Source: RYN-111 sp046723735 (lineage in GTDB: Bacteria; Actinomycetota; Actinomycetes; Mycobacteriales; SCTD01). From it: a stretch of DNA of 13,591 nucleotides. Made by a program: the position numbers and the translations under genes. Positions 1-6,538 of this stretch are shown here, in pieces. Position 1 is the first letter of the stretch; every line of letters begins with the position of its first letter. A model generated the notes under the pieces. That model was not told the origin of the DNA, ran no database searches, and was given only the letters and a program-made list of their open reading frames with translations. Location: contig JBKOVB010000039.1 in assembly GCA_046723735.1 (NCBI GenBank), positions 1 through 13,591 on the forward strand, given 5' to 3'.

Positions 1-426
1 CTGCGCGGCGACCACGTCGTGCAGGTCGGCATCGGGACGCTGACGAACAGCCGGGCCTACCGCGACTGGTGCGAGGACCGCGGCATCCGGCTGGTCGGCG
101 TCGATGCCTGCCGTGGGCGGGTGGGCACCCTGGTGCGTGCGGAGCTCGACCGGCTGGCCGAGACCTGCGAGCACCTCTACGTCGACCTCGACGTCGACGT
201 GCTCGACCGGGCCTACGCGCCGGGCTGCCCGGGGGCGCGGCCCGGCGGCCTCGCGCCGTGGGAGCTGCTGGAGGCTGCGGTGGAGGCCGGGCGGCACCCG
301 GCGGTGCGGGCCGTGGACGTCACCGAGGTGGACGCCGCCGCCGACCCGACGGGCGTCACCGTCGACGTCGCCGCGCAGTGCCTGCTGTCCGCGGCGGCGG
401 GGCTCGCCCTGCGTGGCAGTTCTTAG
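1..426 (+). CDS. Ureohydrolase (arginase/agmatinase/formimidoylglutamase family), C-terminal part, 5' truncated by window edge
   Basis: The open frame runs in from base 1, leaving 141 residues. Ureohydrolases use two Mn ions to split guanidino or formimino groups from substrates such as arginine, agmatine or N-formimidoyl-glutamate. The family metal motif is visible as VDLDVDVLDRAYAPG (residues 61-75 of the fragment), matching the SxDxDxxDPxxAPG pattern but with Arg after the last Asp where Pro is usual. A C-terminal DVTEVDAAADPTGVTVDVAA segment (residues 106-125) matches the family's conserved last metal-site region. An upstream GIGTLTNSRAYRDW stretch resembles HutG (formimidoylglutamase) more than agmatinase, which hints at histidine degradation. 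The first metal-binding histidine and most of the active site lie outside the window, so the substrate cannot be fixed. The gene ends 59 bp before the convergent multicopper oxidase. Confidence 0.82.
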   Translation: MRGDHVVQVGIGTLTNSRAYRDWCEDRGIRLVGVDACRGRVGTLVRAELDRLAETCEHLYVDLDVDVLDRAYAPGCPGARPGGLAPWELLEAAVEAGRHPAVRAVDVTEVDAAADPTGVTVDVAAQCLLSAAAGLALRGSS

Positions 427-485
427 GCGGTCATTGGAAACAGGCTGGGAGGCGACCGGCAGCCGCGCGTCAGGACGTGGTGACG

Positions 486-2573
486 TCAGGGCGTGACGAC
501 ATAGCCCTGCATCATGTCGTTCTCCTCGTGCTCGAGGATGTGGCAGTGCCAGACGAACGCGCCGGTGTACTGGTGCTGTGCGTCCCCCGTAAACGCCGAT
601 GTGACGCCGACGGCCGTGCCGCCGAACGGCACGAGGATTCGCAGCACCTGGCCGGGAAACGACATCGCGGTGTCCGTCCAGCCGCGCTCGTCGGCGGACG
701 GGGCCAGCACATGGTGTTTCAGGAACGGTGTGGGATCCGGCGGCGGGATGACGCCGAACGAGTTCTGGACTCCGGACCCACCGATCGACGGCGTGTCCGG
801 CAGAAGCGGGTTGACCGCCCCGAGATAGCCGGCGCTGGAGACAGTCTGCCGGTTGAGGACACGGAACTGCGTGCCGTGCAGGTGGATCGGGTGCGCGTCC
901 GCTGTGGTGTTGACGAGGTCCCACTCCTCGACGCTGTTGAGCTTCACCTTCGCCGCTCCGGGGCCGAGGTTCATCACCAGCGTGTTCTCGTCGGACTCGG
1001 TGGTGAAGTCGAGGTTGTTGAGCAGTACCTCGGTGGGCTCGCCGGAGGTCGTCAGAACCTCGTTCAGGAACATGGTGCGCCGGCAGGGCGCCGCGCTGGT
1101 CCAGCACGATCCGCCGGCGAGCGGCTGCGCCGTCGGCACCTGCAGCGGTTGGTTCTCGCCGCCACGCAGCGTCGCGGGGATGCTGCCGCTTCCGGGCGTG
1201 TTCGTCACGGTGAACTGCATGATCTTGTGCAGATCGTTCCTGCCGTTGGGGTAGGGCGCCGACGCGGTGTTGAGCAGCTGGTAACGACCGGGTGCGACCG
1301 ACCGGAAGTCGACCAGCACGTCGGCGCGTTCCCCCGGAGCGATCAGCAGCTTGCCCTGGGGCAACGACGACACCGGGACCGGGGCGTTGAGCAAGCCACC
1401 TTCGCCACCGATCTCGTAGACGGGGACCGCCGCGGGCTTGTCCGTTGCCGCGTTGATCACTTGCAGCTGATAGAACCGCGCGTTGGACCCGTCGATGAGC
1501 CGGAAGCGGTAGACGCCGCGGTCGACCGACAGGTTGGGCCAGGCGGTGCCGTTGACGAGAGCGACGTCACCGAACGACTCCGGCGACCACAACGGATGGC
1601 ACCAGTCGGGCGGCGGCGTCACTCCGGGCGGGCACGTATTGACTGTCGGGTAGGCGATGCTTCCGTCCGCGTTGAACTGTCGGTCCTGCAACACCAGCGG
1701 GATCTCGTGCGGGTTCACGGCCTGCCGGACGACGCCGGCGCCGTCGGTGCCGAGGGTCTCGTAGCGACCGTTCGCCGGCAGCCCGAGCGGATTGTTCGGA
1801 TCGCCGGTGTCCCACCGGTCCCGAAGCAGGTAGGCCGCAGCCAGGCCGGACAGCGGGTTGAACCGGGTGCTGCCCAGCGCGTGGTCGTGGATCCACAGCC
1901 CCGCCGCCTCCTGGTCGTGGCCGTACTCGTAGGTCACGGACCCGGTGCCGTGGGAGAAGTCGGTGGGGCCGATCCCCGCGGGCCGGAACGTGTCGAACGG
2001 TCCGCCGTCGGAGGCACTCGCGGTGTGCCCGCCGTGCAGATGGACCGCGGTGCCCGGGGTGCAGGCGTCCAAGGGACTGCTGCCTTCGACGGTCGGGTCG
2101 AAGTAGGCGGCCATCGGGTGGACCACCTTCAGCCCGAGGGATCGGCAGATCGACGGTGCCGTCGGATCGACGCCGCGCTCGACGAGCTTGTTCGTCACGG
2201 TCATCCGGATCGGGACGCCTCGCATCGCCTGGATCGTCGCGCCGAGGTAAGGCCCGTTGATCAGGTCGTAGGCCGCGCTGACCGGGATCGACGAGGGCCA
2301 GTAGCCGAACGACGGCGTCGGCCCAAGCGGCGTCGTCGTACCCGACAGCGTGCCGAAGCGATGAGTCCCCACGACCTCGTCGATGCCGAAGTCGCCCCCG
2401 CCGCGTATGTCGATCTCCGGCGGTATCGGCAGCGGTGTCGTGAACATGGACAGCGCCGGAGATGCCGGAGGGCCCATCGCGTACGAGGCCGTCGGCCCCA
2501 CCACGAGTGCGGTCGCTGCGCCTACCACGGCGGCGGTGACCAAGGGCAGAGAACGACAGCATGGTGGAAACAT
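486..2573 (-). CDS. Secreted CotA-like multicopper oxidase (laccase family)
   Basis: A 695-residue multicopper oxidase, expected to couple one-electron oxidation of phenols, metals or pigments to four-electron reduction of O2 outside the membrane. I start it at ATG 2573: a GGGGGGA purine run lies just upstream, and the protein then opens with a Sec-type signal peptide (MFPPCCRSLPLVTAAVVGAA, cleavage near residue 33). The frame continues back to 2696, but that extension would bury the signal. All four copper motifs are intact: HLHG (178-181), WIHDHALG (227-234), HPIHLHG (561-567) and HCHILEHEENDM (676-687), giving type-1 ligand Cys677 and a likely axial Met687. The last motif and VNGTAWPNLSVDRGVYRFRL are close to Bacillus CotA. 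The protein is about 180 residues longer than CotA, with extra length between all the copper motifs. Base composition is lower in GC than in the neighbours. Confidence 0.9.
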   Translation of the reverse strand: MFPPCCRSLPLVTAAVVGAATALVVGPTASYAMGPPASPALSMFTTPLPIPPEIDIRGGGDFGIDEVVGTHRFGTLSGTTTPLGPTPSFGYWPSSIPVSAAYDLINGPYLGATIQAMRGVPIRMTVTNKLVERGVDPTAPSICRSLGLKVVHPMAAYFDPTVEGSSPLDACTPGTAVHLHGGHTASASDGGPFDTFRPAGIGPTDFSHGTGSVTYEYGHDQEAAGLWIHDHALGSTRFNPLSGLAAAYLLRDRWDTGDPNNPLGLPANGRYETLGTDGAGVVRQAVNPHEIPLVLQDRQFNADGSIAYPTVNTCPPGVTPPPDWCHPLWSPESFGDVALVNGTAWPNLSVDRGVYRFRLIDGSNARFYQLQVINAATDKPAAVPVYEIGGEGGLLNAPVPVSSLPQGKLLIAPGERADVLVDFRSVAPGRYQLLNTASAPYPNGRNDLHKIMQFTVTNTPGSGSIPATLRGGENQPLQVPTAQPLAGGSCWTSAAPCRRTMFLNEVLTTSGEPTEVLLNNLDFTTESDENTLVMNLGPGAAKVKLNSVEEWDLVNTTADAHPIHLHGTQFRVLNRQTVSSAGYLGAVNPLLPDTPSIGGSGVQNSFGVIPPPDPTPFLKHHVLAPSADERGWTDTAMSFPGQVLRILVPFGGTAVGVTSAFTGDAQHQYTGAFVWHCHILEHEENDMMQGYVVTP

Positions 2574-2624
2574 GGGTCCCCCCAGATCCCGGGCAGCGCA
2601 CGCGGCGATACCTGCAACCACGGT

Positions 2625-2641
2625 ACGCGTCACCACGCGTC
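2625..2641. repeat. Pair of ACGCGTC direct repeats, 10-bp period
   Basis: ACGCGTC occurs at 2625-2631 and again at 2635-2641, exactly one helical turn apart, about 50-70 bp upstream of the multicopper oxidase start. Each copy contains the palindrome ACGCGT. Such spacing suits two protomers on one DNA face, but the repeat is short and GC-rich, so chance is possible. Confidence 0.3.
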
Positions 2642-2661
2642 GGGGAGAGCCAAGGACCCCT

Positions 2662-2751
2662 GACCGGGGCACCGGCTCCTCAGACAAGCCGTCCAATCAC
2701 CCCCAACCGTTCACGGTTGATCGAAAGACCGGGGTCAGACGCTCCTCAGAC
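2662..2751. repeat. Imperfect ~24-bp direct repeat, copies at 2662-2685 and 2727-2751
   Basis: Both copies begin GACCGGGG and end GCTCCTCAGAC, separated by 5 bases in the first copy and 6 in the second; the offset is about 65 bp. The right copy overlaps the stop codon of the FadE27-like gene (2746-2748). The left copy lies in the oxidase upstream region and may be a remnant of a small duplication. Confidence 0.5.
2704..2719. promoter_or_regulatory. 16-bp inverted repeat, possible operator upstream of the multicopper oxidase
   Basis: CAACCGT-TC-ACGGTTG is a perfect 7+2+7 inverted repeat in the 172-bp gap between the oxidase and the FadE27-like gene. It lies about 130 bp upstream of the oxidase start and about 26 bp beyond the FadE27-like stop. 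The size and spacing suit a dimeric repressor site. It could instead form a six-pair hairpin with a TTCA loop, but no T-tract follows on either strand, so a terminator role is less likely. I recognise no specific regulator. Confidence 0.35.
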
Positions 2752-3849
2752 CGGCTCGTCGGCCAGCAGCCGACCGAGCCGGACCAGCTGCCGGGTGCCG
2801 CCGCCGAGGGTCAGCTCGAGCTGCTTGGCGGCGAGGTAGTAGCGGTGCAGCGGGTACTCGCGCGACACGCCCATGCCGCCGTGCAGGTGGGCCGCGGAGC
2901 GGACCACGCGCTGGCCGCCGTCGGAGGCGAAGAACTTCGCCACCGCGACCTCCTTCGATGCCTCCAGCCGCTGGTCGACGCGCCACACCGCCTGCAACGT
3001 CGTGAGTCGCATCGCCGTCGTGTCGATGAAGCCGTCGGCCGCGCGCTGGCCGACTGCCTGGAAGTGCGCGATCGGGTGCCCGAACTGCTCGCGGGTCATC
3101 GTGTAGTCGGCCGTGAGCCGCAGCGCCTGCGACGCCACGCCCACGAGCTGCGCGCAAGCCGCGACCTGCCCGACCTCGAGGACGTCCACGAGGGTGCTCG
3201 CGTCGCCGACGACGTCCTTCGCGCGGACGCCGTCGAGCAGCAGCAGCGCCTCGGGCGTGTAGGTGATGGTCTGCTGCCGTTCGACCGTGACGCCGTCGGC
3301 CTTCGGGTCGACGAGGAAGACCCGCGGCCCGTCGGGAGTGCTCGCCGAGACCAGTACGAGGTCGGCGTACACGCCTGCCGGCACGCACGTCTTGGTCCCC
3401 GTGAGCACCCAGCCGTCCCCGTCCGGGGTGGCCCTCGTGGCGGGCTCCAGCTCGTCGCCGAGCGGCTCGGTGAGGGCCGCAGTCAGCAGGGTCTCCCCCG
3501 CCGCCACGCCGGGCAGGATCGCCGCCTGCTGGGCAGGAGTCCCGTGACGTACGACGGTCAGCGCCCCGAGCGCCAGGCCGGCCAGCAGCGGCACCGGGGC
3601 GGCGGCGCGACCGGCCTCCTCCAGCAGGGAGGCGAGCTCGACGAGGCCGAGGCCGAGACCGCCGTGCTCCTCGGGGACGACGACGCCGAGCAGCCCGGCG
3701 TTCGCGAGGGTGGCCCACAGCCCGCGGTCGAAGCCGGAGCTGTCGGAGTCCTCGACAGCACGCAGGTGCTCAGGCGTGCAGCGGTCCGCGAAGACCGTCG
3801 AGGCCAGCTCCTTGATGGTCAGCTGGCCCTCGGTGGGAGTGAAGTCCAT
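2746..3849 (-). CDS. fadE27: Acyl-CoA dehydrogenase, small FadE27/ChsE5-like subunit
   Basis: A 367-residue acyl-CoA dehydrogenase-fold protein, close to the roughly 370 residues of FadE27 (ChsE5), which pairs with FadE26 to dehydrogenate steroid side-chain acyl-CoA thioesters. Visible features are the N-terminal helical domain, TREQFGHPIAHFQAVGQ (252-268, flavin-contacting segment) and HLHGGMGVSREYPLHRYYLAAK-type sequence (321-342). The position of the usual catalytic Glu in the YEGT motif of medium-chain enzymes reads LGGGT (348-352), so this subunit lacks that base. Known ChsE-type enzymes are alpha2beta2 heterotetramers with one active site per heterodimer, and I infer the same here. The gene begins 4 bp after the FadE26-like stop, with an AGAGGTAGGA ribosome site inside that gene's end, so the two are probably translationally coupled. 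Assignment to the FadE26/27 pair rather than another FadE pair rests on remembered sequence likeness and the upstream operator. Confidence 0.85.
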   Translation of the reverse strand: MDFTPTEGQLTIKELASTVFADRCTPEHLRAVEDSDSSGFDRGLWATLANAGLLGVVVPEEHGGLGLGLVELASLLEEAGRAAAPVPLLAGLALGALTVVRHGTPAQQAAILPGVAAGETLLTAALTEPLGDELEPATRATPDGDGWVLTGTKTCVPAGVYADLVLVSASTPDGPRVFLVDPKADGVTVERQQTITYTPEALLLLDGVRAKDVVGDASTLVDVLEVGQVAACAQLVGVASQALRLTADYTMTREQFGHPIAHFQAVGQRAADGFIDTTAMRLTTLQAVWRVDQRLEASKEVAVAKFFASDGGQRVVRSAAHLHGGMGVSREYPLHRYYLAAKQLELTLGGGTRQLVRLGRLLADEPV

Positions 3850-3853
3850 CGTC

Positions 3854-5029
3854 CTACCTCTTCACCATGGGCATGCCGAGCCCGAAGACCGTGATGAGGT
3901 CGCGCTGGACCTCGTTGACGCCGCCGCCGAAGGTCAGGATCACCAGCGAGCGGTACATGTGCTCCAGGCGCGAGGCCAGCACGGCCCCGGGCGAGCCCTT
4001 CTTGAGGTACGCAGAGGACCCGACCACCTCCATGAGCAGGCGGGTCGCGTCGAGGTAGAGCTCGGTGCCGAAGACCTTGGTGGTGCTGGCGTCCTCGACC
4101 GCGAGCACGCCCCGCTCGGCGTCCCATGCGACCTTCCAGTTCTGCAGCCGCAGGAACTCGAAGCCGGCGTGGACCCGCGCCAGGTTGAGCCGCACCCACT
4201 CCTGGTCGATGACGCGACGGCCGTCGGGGAGCTTGGTCTGCTGGGCCCAGCGCCGCACGTCCGTCAGGCACCGGTCGACCATGCCGGGCGCGCACAGCGT
4301 GACCCGCTCGTGGTTGAGCTGCCCGGTGATGAGCGACCAGCCGTTGTTGAGACCGCCGATGACGTTGGCGAGCGGGACCCGGACGTCCTCGTAGTGCACC
4401 TCGCAGATCGGGTGCTCGCCGATGAGCTCCAGCGGGCGGGGCGTGATGCCCGGGGTGTTCATCGGCACGACCACGATGGACAGGCCGCGGTGCTTCTTCG
4501 CGTCGGGGTCGGTGCGGACGGCGAGCCAGCAGTAGTCGGCGGTGTCGCCGTAGCTGGTCCAGAGCTTGGTGCCGTTGATGACCAGCTCGTCGCCCTCGAC
4601 CACGGCACGCGTCTTCAGCGAGGCGAGGTCGGTGCCGGCGTCGGGCTCGGAGTAGCCGACGCAGAAGTGGATCTCGCCGCGCAGGATGGCGGGCAGGAAC
4701 CGCTCCTTCTGCTCCTGCGTGCCGTGCTGCATGAGCGTCGGCCCGACGGTGTTGATGGTGAGCATCGGCACCGGGGCGCCGGCGCGCAGCGACTCGTCGA
4801 AGAAGATCCACTGGTCGATGTGGCCGCGCCCCTGGCCGCCCCACTCGGTCGGCCAGCCGATGCCGAGCCAGCCGTCGGCCGCCATCTGCTTGACGACCCG
4901 ACGCATGGTCGCGTCCTGGGTGGTGTGGTCGTCGAGCAGCGCCCGGGTCTCCGGGTCGATGAGCTCCGCGTAGTACGCCCGAAGCGTGCTGCGGAGCCGC
5001 TCCTGCTCGTCGGTGTAGGCGAGGTGCAT
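3854..5029 (-). CDS. fadE26: Acyl-CoA dehydrogenase, large FadE26/ChsE4-like catalytic subunit
   Basis: About 391 residues, near the 400 of FadE26 (ChsE4). It should introduce the alpha-beta double bond in a steroid side-chain CoA ester, passing electrons to FAD. I prefer ATG 5029, five bases after AGGAG, over the adjacent GTG at 5032; residue numbers below count from the GTG. The family segments are GWLGIGWPTEWGGQG (54-68), the substrate/flavin motif GYSEPDAGTDLASL (126-139) and LTFGGGVNEVQRD (366-378). The medium-chain catalytic Glu position is Gly in that last motif. Instead Glu242 in QLNHERVTL sits where isovaleryl-CoA dehydrogenase and ChsE4 carry their catalytic Glu. A KstR-like box lies 14-27 bp upstream. 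The pair's substrate is inferred from homology; a different acyl-CoA is possible. Confidence 0.88.
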   Translation of the reverse strand: MHLAYTDEQERLRSTLRAYYAELIDPETRALLDDHTTQDATMRRVVKQMAADGWLGIGWPTEWGGQGRGHIDQWIFFDESLRAGAPVPMLTINTVGPTLMQHGTQEQKERFLPAILRGEIHFCVGYSEPDAGTDLASLKTRAVVEGDELVINGTKLWTSYGDTADYCWLAVRTDPDAKKHRGLSIVVVPMNTPGITPRPLELIGEHPICEVHYEDVRVPLANVIGGLNNGWSLITGQLNHERVTLCAPGMVDRCLTDVRRWAQQTKLPDGRRVIDQEWVRLNLARVHAGFEFLRLQNWKVAWDAERGVLAVEDASTTKVFGTELYLDATRLLMEVVGSSAYLKKGSPGAVLASRLEHMYRSLVILTFGGGVNEVQRDLITVFGLGMPMVKR

Positions 5030-5042
5030 CACCGCTCCTGAC

Positions 5043-5056
5043 GAGAACGTGTTCTA
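5043..5056. promoter_or_regulatory. KstR-like operator upstream of the FadE26/FadE27-like genes
   Basis: On the minus strand this reads TAGAACACGTTCTC, which matches the KstR consensus TnnAACnnGTTnnA at all defined positions but the last. The core AGAAC-N2-GTTCT is a perfect inverted repeat. It lies between the stop of the decarboxylase-family gene and the FadE26-like start, so the FadE pair probably has its own promoter. KstR is the TetR-family repressor of sterol catabolism relieved by steroid-CoA intermediates; no kstR gene is in the window. Confidence 0.7.
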
Positions 5057-5067
5057 GTGCTGAGAGC

Positions 5068-5745
5068 CTACAGCGGGAGGGCGTCGCCGAACGTCGCCGA
5101 CATCCGCTCGGTCCAGGCGGTCATGACGACGGGCGCGTCGGGCAGGCCCAGCGACTCCAGCTCCTTGGCGACCGGGTGGCTGCCCAGCGCCAGCGCGAAC
5201 CGGTCGTCGCCGAAGAACATCCCGGACCCGGTCCCTCCCTGGCTGAAGGCCGTGGCGTGCGGCGCGCCGTTCTTGATCGTGTACGACGTGAGCTCCATGC
5301 GGGGCATCTCGTCCTCACCGCCCCGCGGCACCGTGACGTCGAGCACCAGCTCGCCGTCCATCGTGAGGACCCACCGCGAGGTGTCCTCGGTGTTGGTGAC
5401 CTCGATGCGCTGCACCGTCTTGGGAAAGCCCCAGATCAGGTTGCCGGCGGCGTTCGTGAACTCCTGGTCCACCGGGAGGTGGCGGATGTAGTTGCCCTCC
5501 TCGCGCCCCTCGGGCCGGACGAAGAAGATCACGCCCACCTCGAAGTAGGAGCCGAGGTCGTTGTCGCGGTAGTCCACGAGCGCGAGCGCCAGCTGCGCGC
5601 GTCCGGGCGAGCTCTCGACCACCGGGAACGGCGACAGCGCCTGCGCGGCGGCGTGGTCGACGTCGAAGATCACCGTGGCCGAGGAGGCGTCGCGCACCTC
5701 GACCGGGATCGTCACCTGCTGGCCCAGGACCTCGTAGCTCGTCAT
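5068..5745 (-). CDS. Acetoacetate decarboxylase family protein, probably part of the steroid catabolic unit
   Basis: A 225-residue member of the acetoacetate decarboxylase superfamily, similar in length to the clostridial enzyme (about 245). I start it at ATG 5745; the frame extends to 5832 but would run through the operator and the divergent gene's start. The Schiff-base lysine motif appears as NLIWGFPKTVQRIEV (102-116), with Lys109 aligning to clostridial Lys115. Glu69 in SYFEVGVIFFV lies 40 residues earlier, near the spacing of the clostridial active-site Glu76. The second lysine that lowers the pKa of the catalytic one (Lys116 in Clostridium) is Thr110 here, so true decarboxylation is uncertain; some superfamily members perform aldol or dehydration chemistry instead. 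No signal or membrane segment is seen, so it is cytoplasmic. A perfect KstR-type box sits 10 bp upstream, linking it to the following FadE genes. Confidence 0.82.
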   Translation of the reverse strand: MTSYEVLGQQVTIPVEVRDASSATVIFDVDHAAAQALSPFPVVESSPGRAQLALALVDYRDNDLGSYFEVGVIFFVRPEGREEGNYIRHLPVDQEFTNAAGNLIWGFPKTVQRIEVTNTEDTSRWVLTMDGELVLDVTVPRGGEDEMPRMELTSYTIKNGAPHATAFSQGGTGSGMFFGDDRFALALGSHPVAKELESLGLPDAPVVMTAWTERMSATFGDALPL

Positions 5746-5754
5746 GGCATCGAG

Positions 5755-5768
5755 TAGAACACGTTCCA
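5755..5768. promoter_or_regulatory. KstR-like operator between the decarboxylase-family gene and the ABC transporter
   Basis: TAGAACACGTTCCA matches TnnAACnnGTTnnA at every defined position. It sits 10 bp upstream of the decarboxylase-family ATG, so bound repressor would block transcription start or early elongation. It is also 39 bp upstream of the divergent ABC ATPase start and could influence that gene too. This is the second such site within 0.75 kb. Confidence 0.75.
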
Positions 5769-5806
5769 GCGGCCGTGTGAAGCAGCCGTCCGGGAGAATC
5801 AGCGCC

Positions 5807-6538
5807 ATGGCGACAGTCGCGATGTCAGTCACGGTGCGGGACCTGCGCGTGGTGCGCGGCCACCACGAGGTGCTTCACGGCCTGACCTTCGACCTCTCTG
5901 CCGGGATCGTGACGGGCCTGCTGGGCCCGAGCGGGGGCGGCAAGACAACGCTGATGCGCACCCTCGTGGGCGTGCAGCGCGGCGTGACCGGCACCGTGGA
6001 CGTGCTCGGCCTGCCGGCCGGCTCCCCGCCGCTGCGGTCCCGGGTGGGTTACCTGACCCAGGCCCCGGCGGTGTACGGCGACCTCACCGTCGCGGAGAAC
6101 CTGCGCTACTTCGGGGCGCTGCTGCGGGTCACCCGCGAACGGGTCGAGGAGGTCGTGGACCAGGTCGACCTGCGGCCCCAGCACGACCAGCTGGTGGGCA
6201 GCCTCTCCGGCGGTCAGCGCGCGCGGGTGTCCCTGGCCACCGCGCTGCTGGGCTCCCCCGAGCTGCTGGTGCTCGACGAGCCGACCGTCGGGCTCGACCC
6301 GGTGCTGCGCCGCGACCTGTGGCGGCTGTTCCACGACCTGGCCGCCGCCGGCACCACGGTCCTCGTCAGCAGCCACGTGATGGACGAGGCATCCCGGTGC
6401 GAGCGGCTGCTCCTGCTCCGCGACGGGGTGCTCGTCGCCGACGACTCCCCCGAGGGGCTGCTCGAGCGCACCGGCAGGCCGGACGTGGAGTCGGCCTTCC
6501 TGGCCCTGGCCGAGCGCGACCTGGAGGCGACGGCGTGA
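5807..6538 (+). CDS. ABC transporter ATP-binding protein (ABC-2 exporter type)
   Basis: A 243-residue ATPase with the complete nucleotide-binding set: Walker A GPSGGGKTT (40-48), Q-loop Gln85 in YLTQAPAVYGDLTV, signature LSGGQ (133-137), Walker B LLVLDEP (153-159) and H-loop His190 in VSSHVMDEA. The layout and the short C-terminal tail match DrrA/CcmA-type exporters of drugs, lipids or other hydrophobic compounds. I chose ATG 5807, with GGGAG about ten bases upstream; the in-frame ATG 5822 is a possible alternative, and the still earlier ATG 5744 lies inside the divergent gene's start. The stop overlaps the permease GTG by 4 bp (GTGA), so the two are made together. The substrate is unknown. 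The divergent KstR-like box raises, but does not prove, a link to sterol metabolism. Confidence 0.93.
   Translation: MATVAMSVTVRDLRVVRGHHEVLHGLTFDLSAGIVTGLLGPSGGGKTTLMRTLVGVQRGVTGTVDVLGLPAGSPPLRSRVGYLTQAPAVYGDLTVAENLRYFGALLRVTRERVEEVVDQVDLRPQHDQLVGSLSGGQRARVSLATALLGSPELLVLDEPTVGLDPVLRRDLWRLFHDLAAAGTTVLVSSHVMDEASRCERLLLLRDGVLVADDSPEGLLERTGRPDVESAFLALAERDLEATA

Noticed and set aside
427..485. Possible terminator between the ureohydrolase and oxidase genes
   Set aside because: I found no convincing hairpin in these 59 bases.
481..488. TGACGTCA palindrome at the end of the oxidase gene
   Set aside because: Only 8 bp, overlapping the stop codon in a convergent gap, with no promoter nearby; too common to claim a site.
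754..767. AACGAGTT core resembling a KstR half-site pair
   Set aside because: It lies inside the oxidase coding sequence and both outer consensus bases mismatch, so it is probably chance.
69..2663. Plus-strand 864-codon open frame opposite the multicopper oxidase
   Set aside because: It is an Arg/Gly-rich shadow without recognisable domains; the opposite strand encodes a complete oxidase with every copper motif.
2574..2696. N-terminal extension of the multicopper oxidase to a start at 2696
   Set aside because: It would put about 41 hydrophilic, non-conserved residues in front of a good signal peptide, and ATG 2573 has a better ribosome site.
2383..3894. Plus-strand 503-codon open frame opposite the FadE27-like gene
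   Set aside because: Low-complexity shadow composition, and it crosses a real gene boundary; the minus-strand protein has clear acyl-CoA dehydrogenase motifs.
5746..5832. N-terminal extension of the decarboxylase-family protein to 5832
   Set aside because: It would cover the KstR-like box and overlap the divergent ATPase start; the family's N-terminus fits the ATG at 5745.
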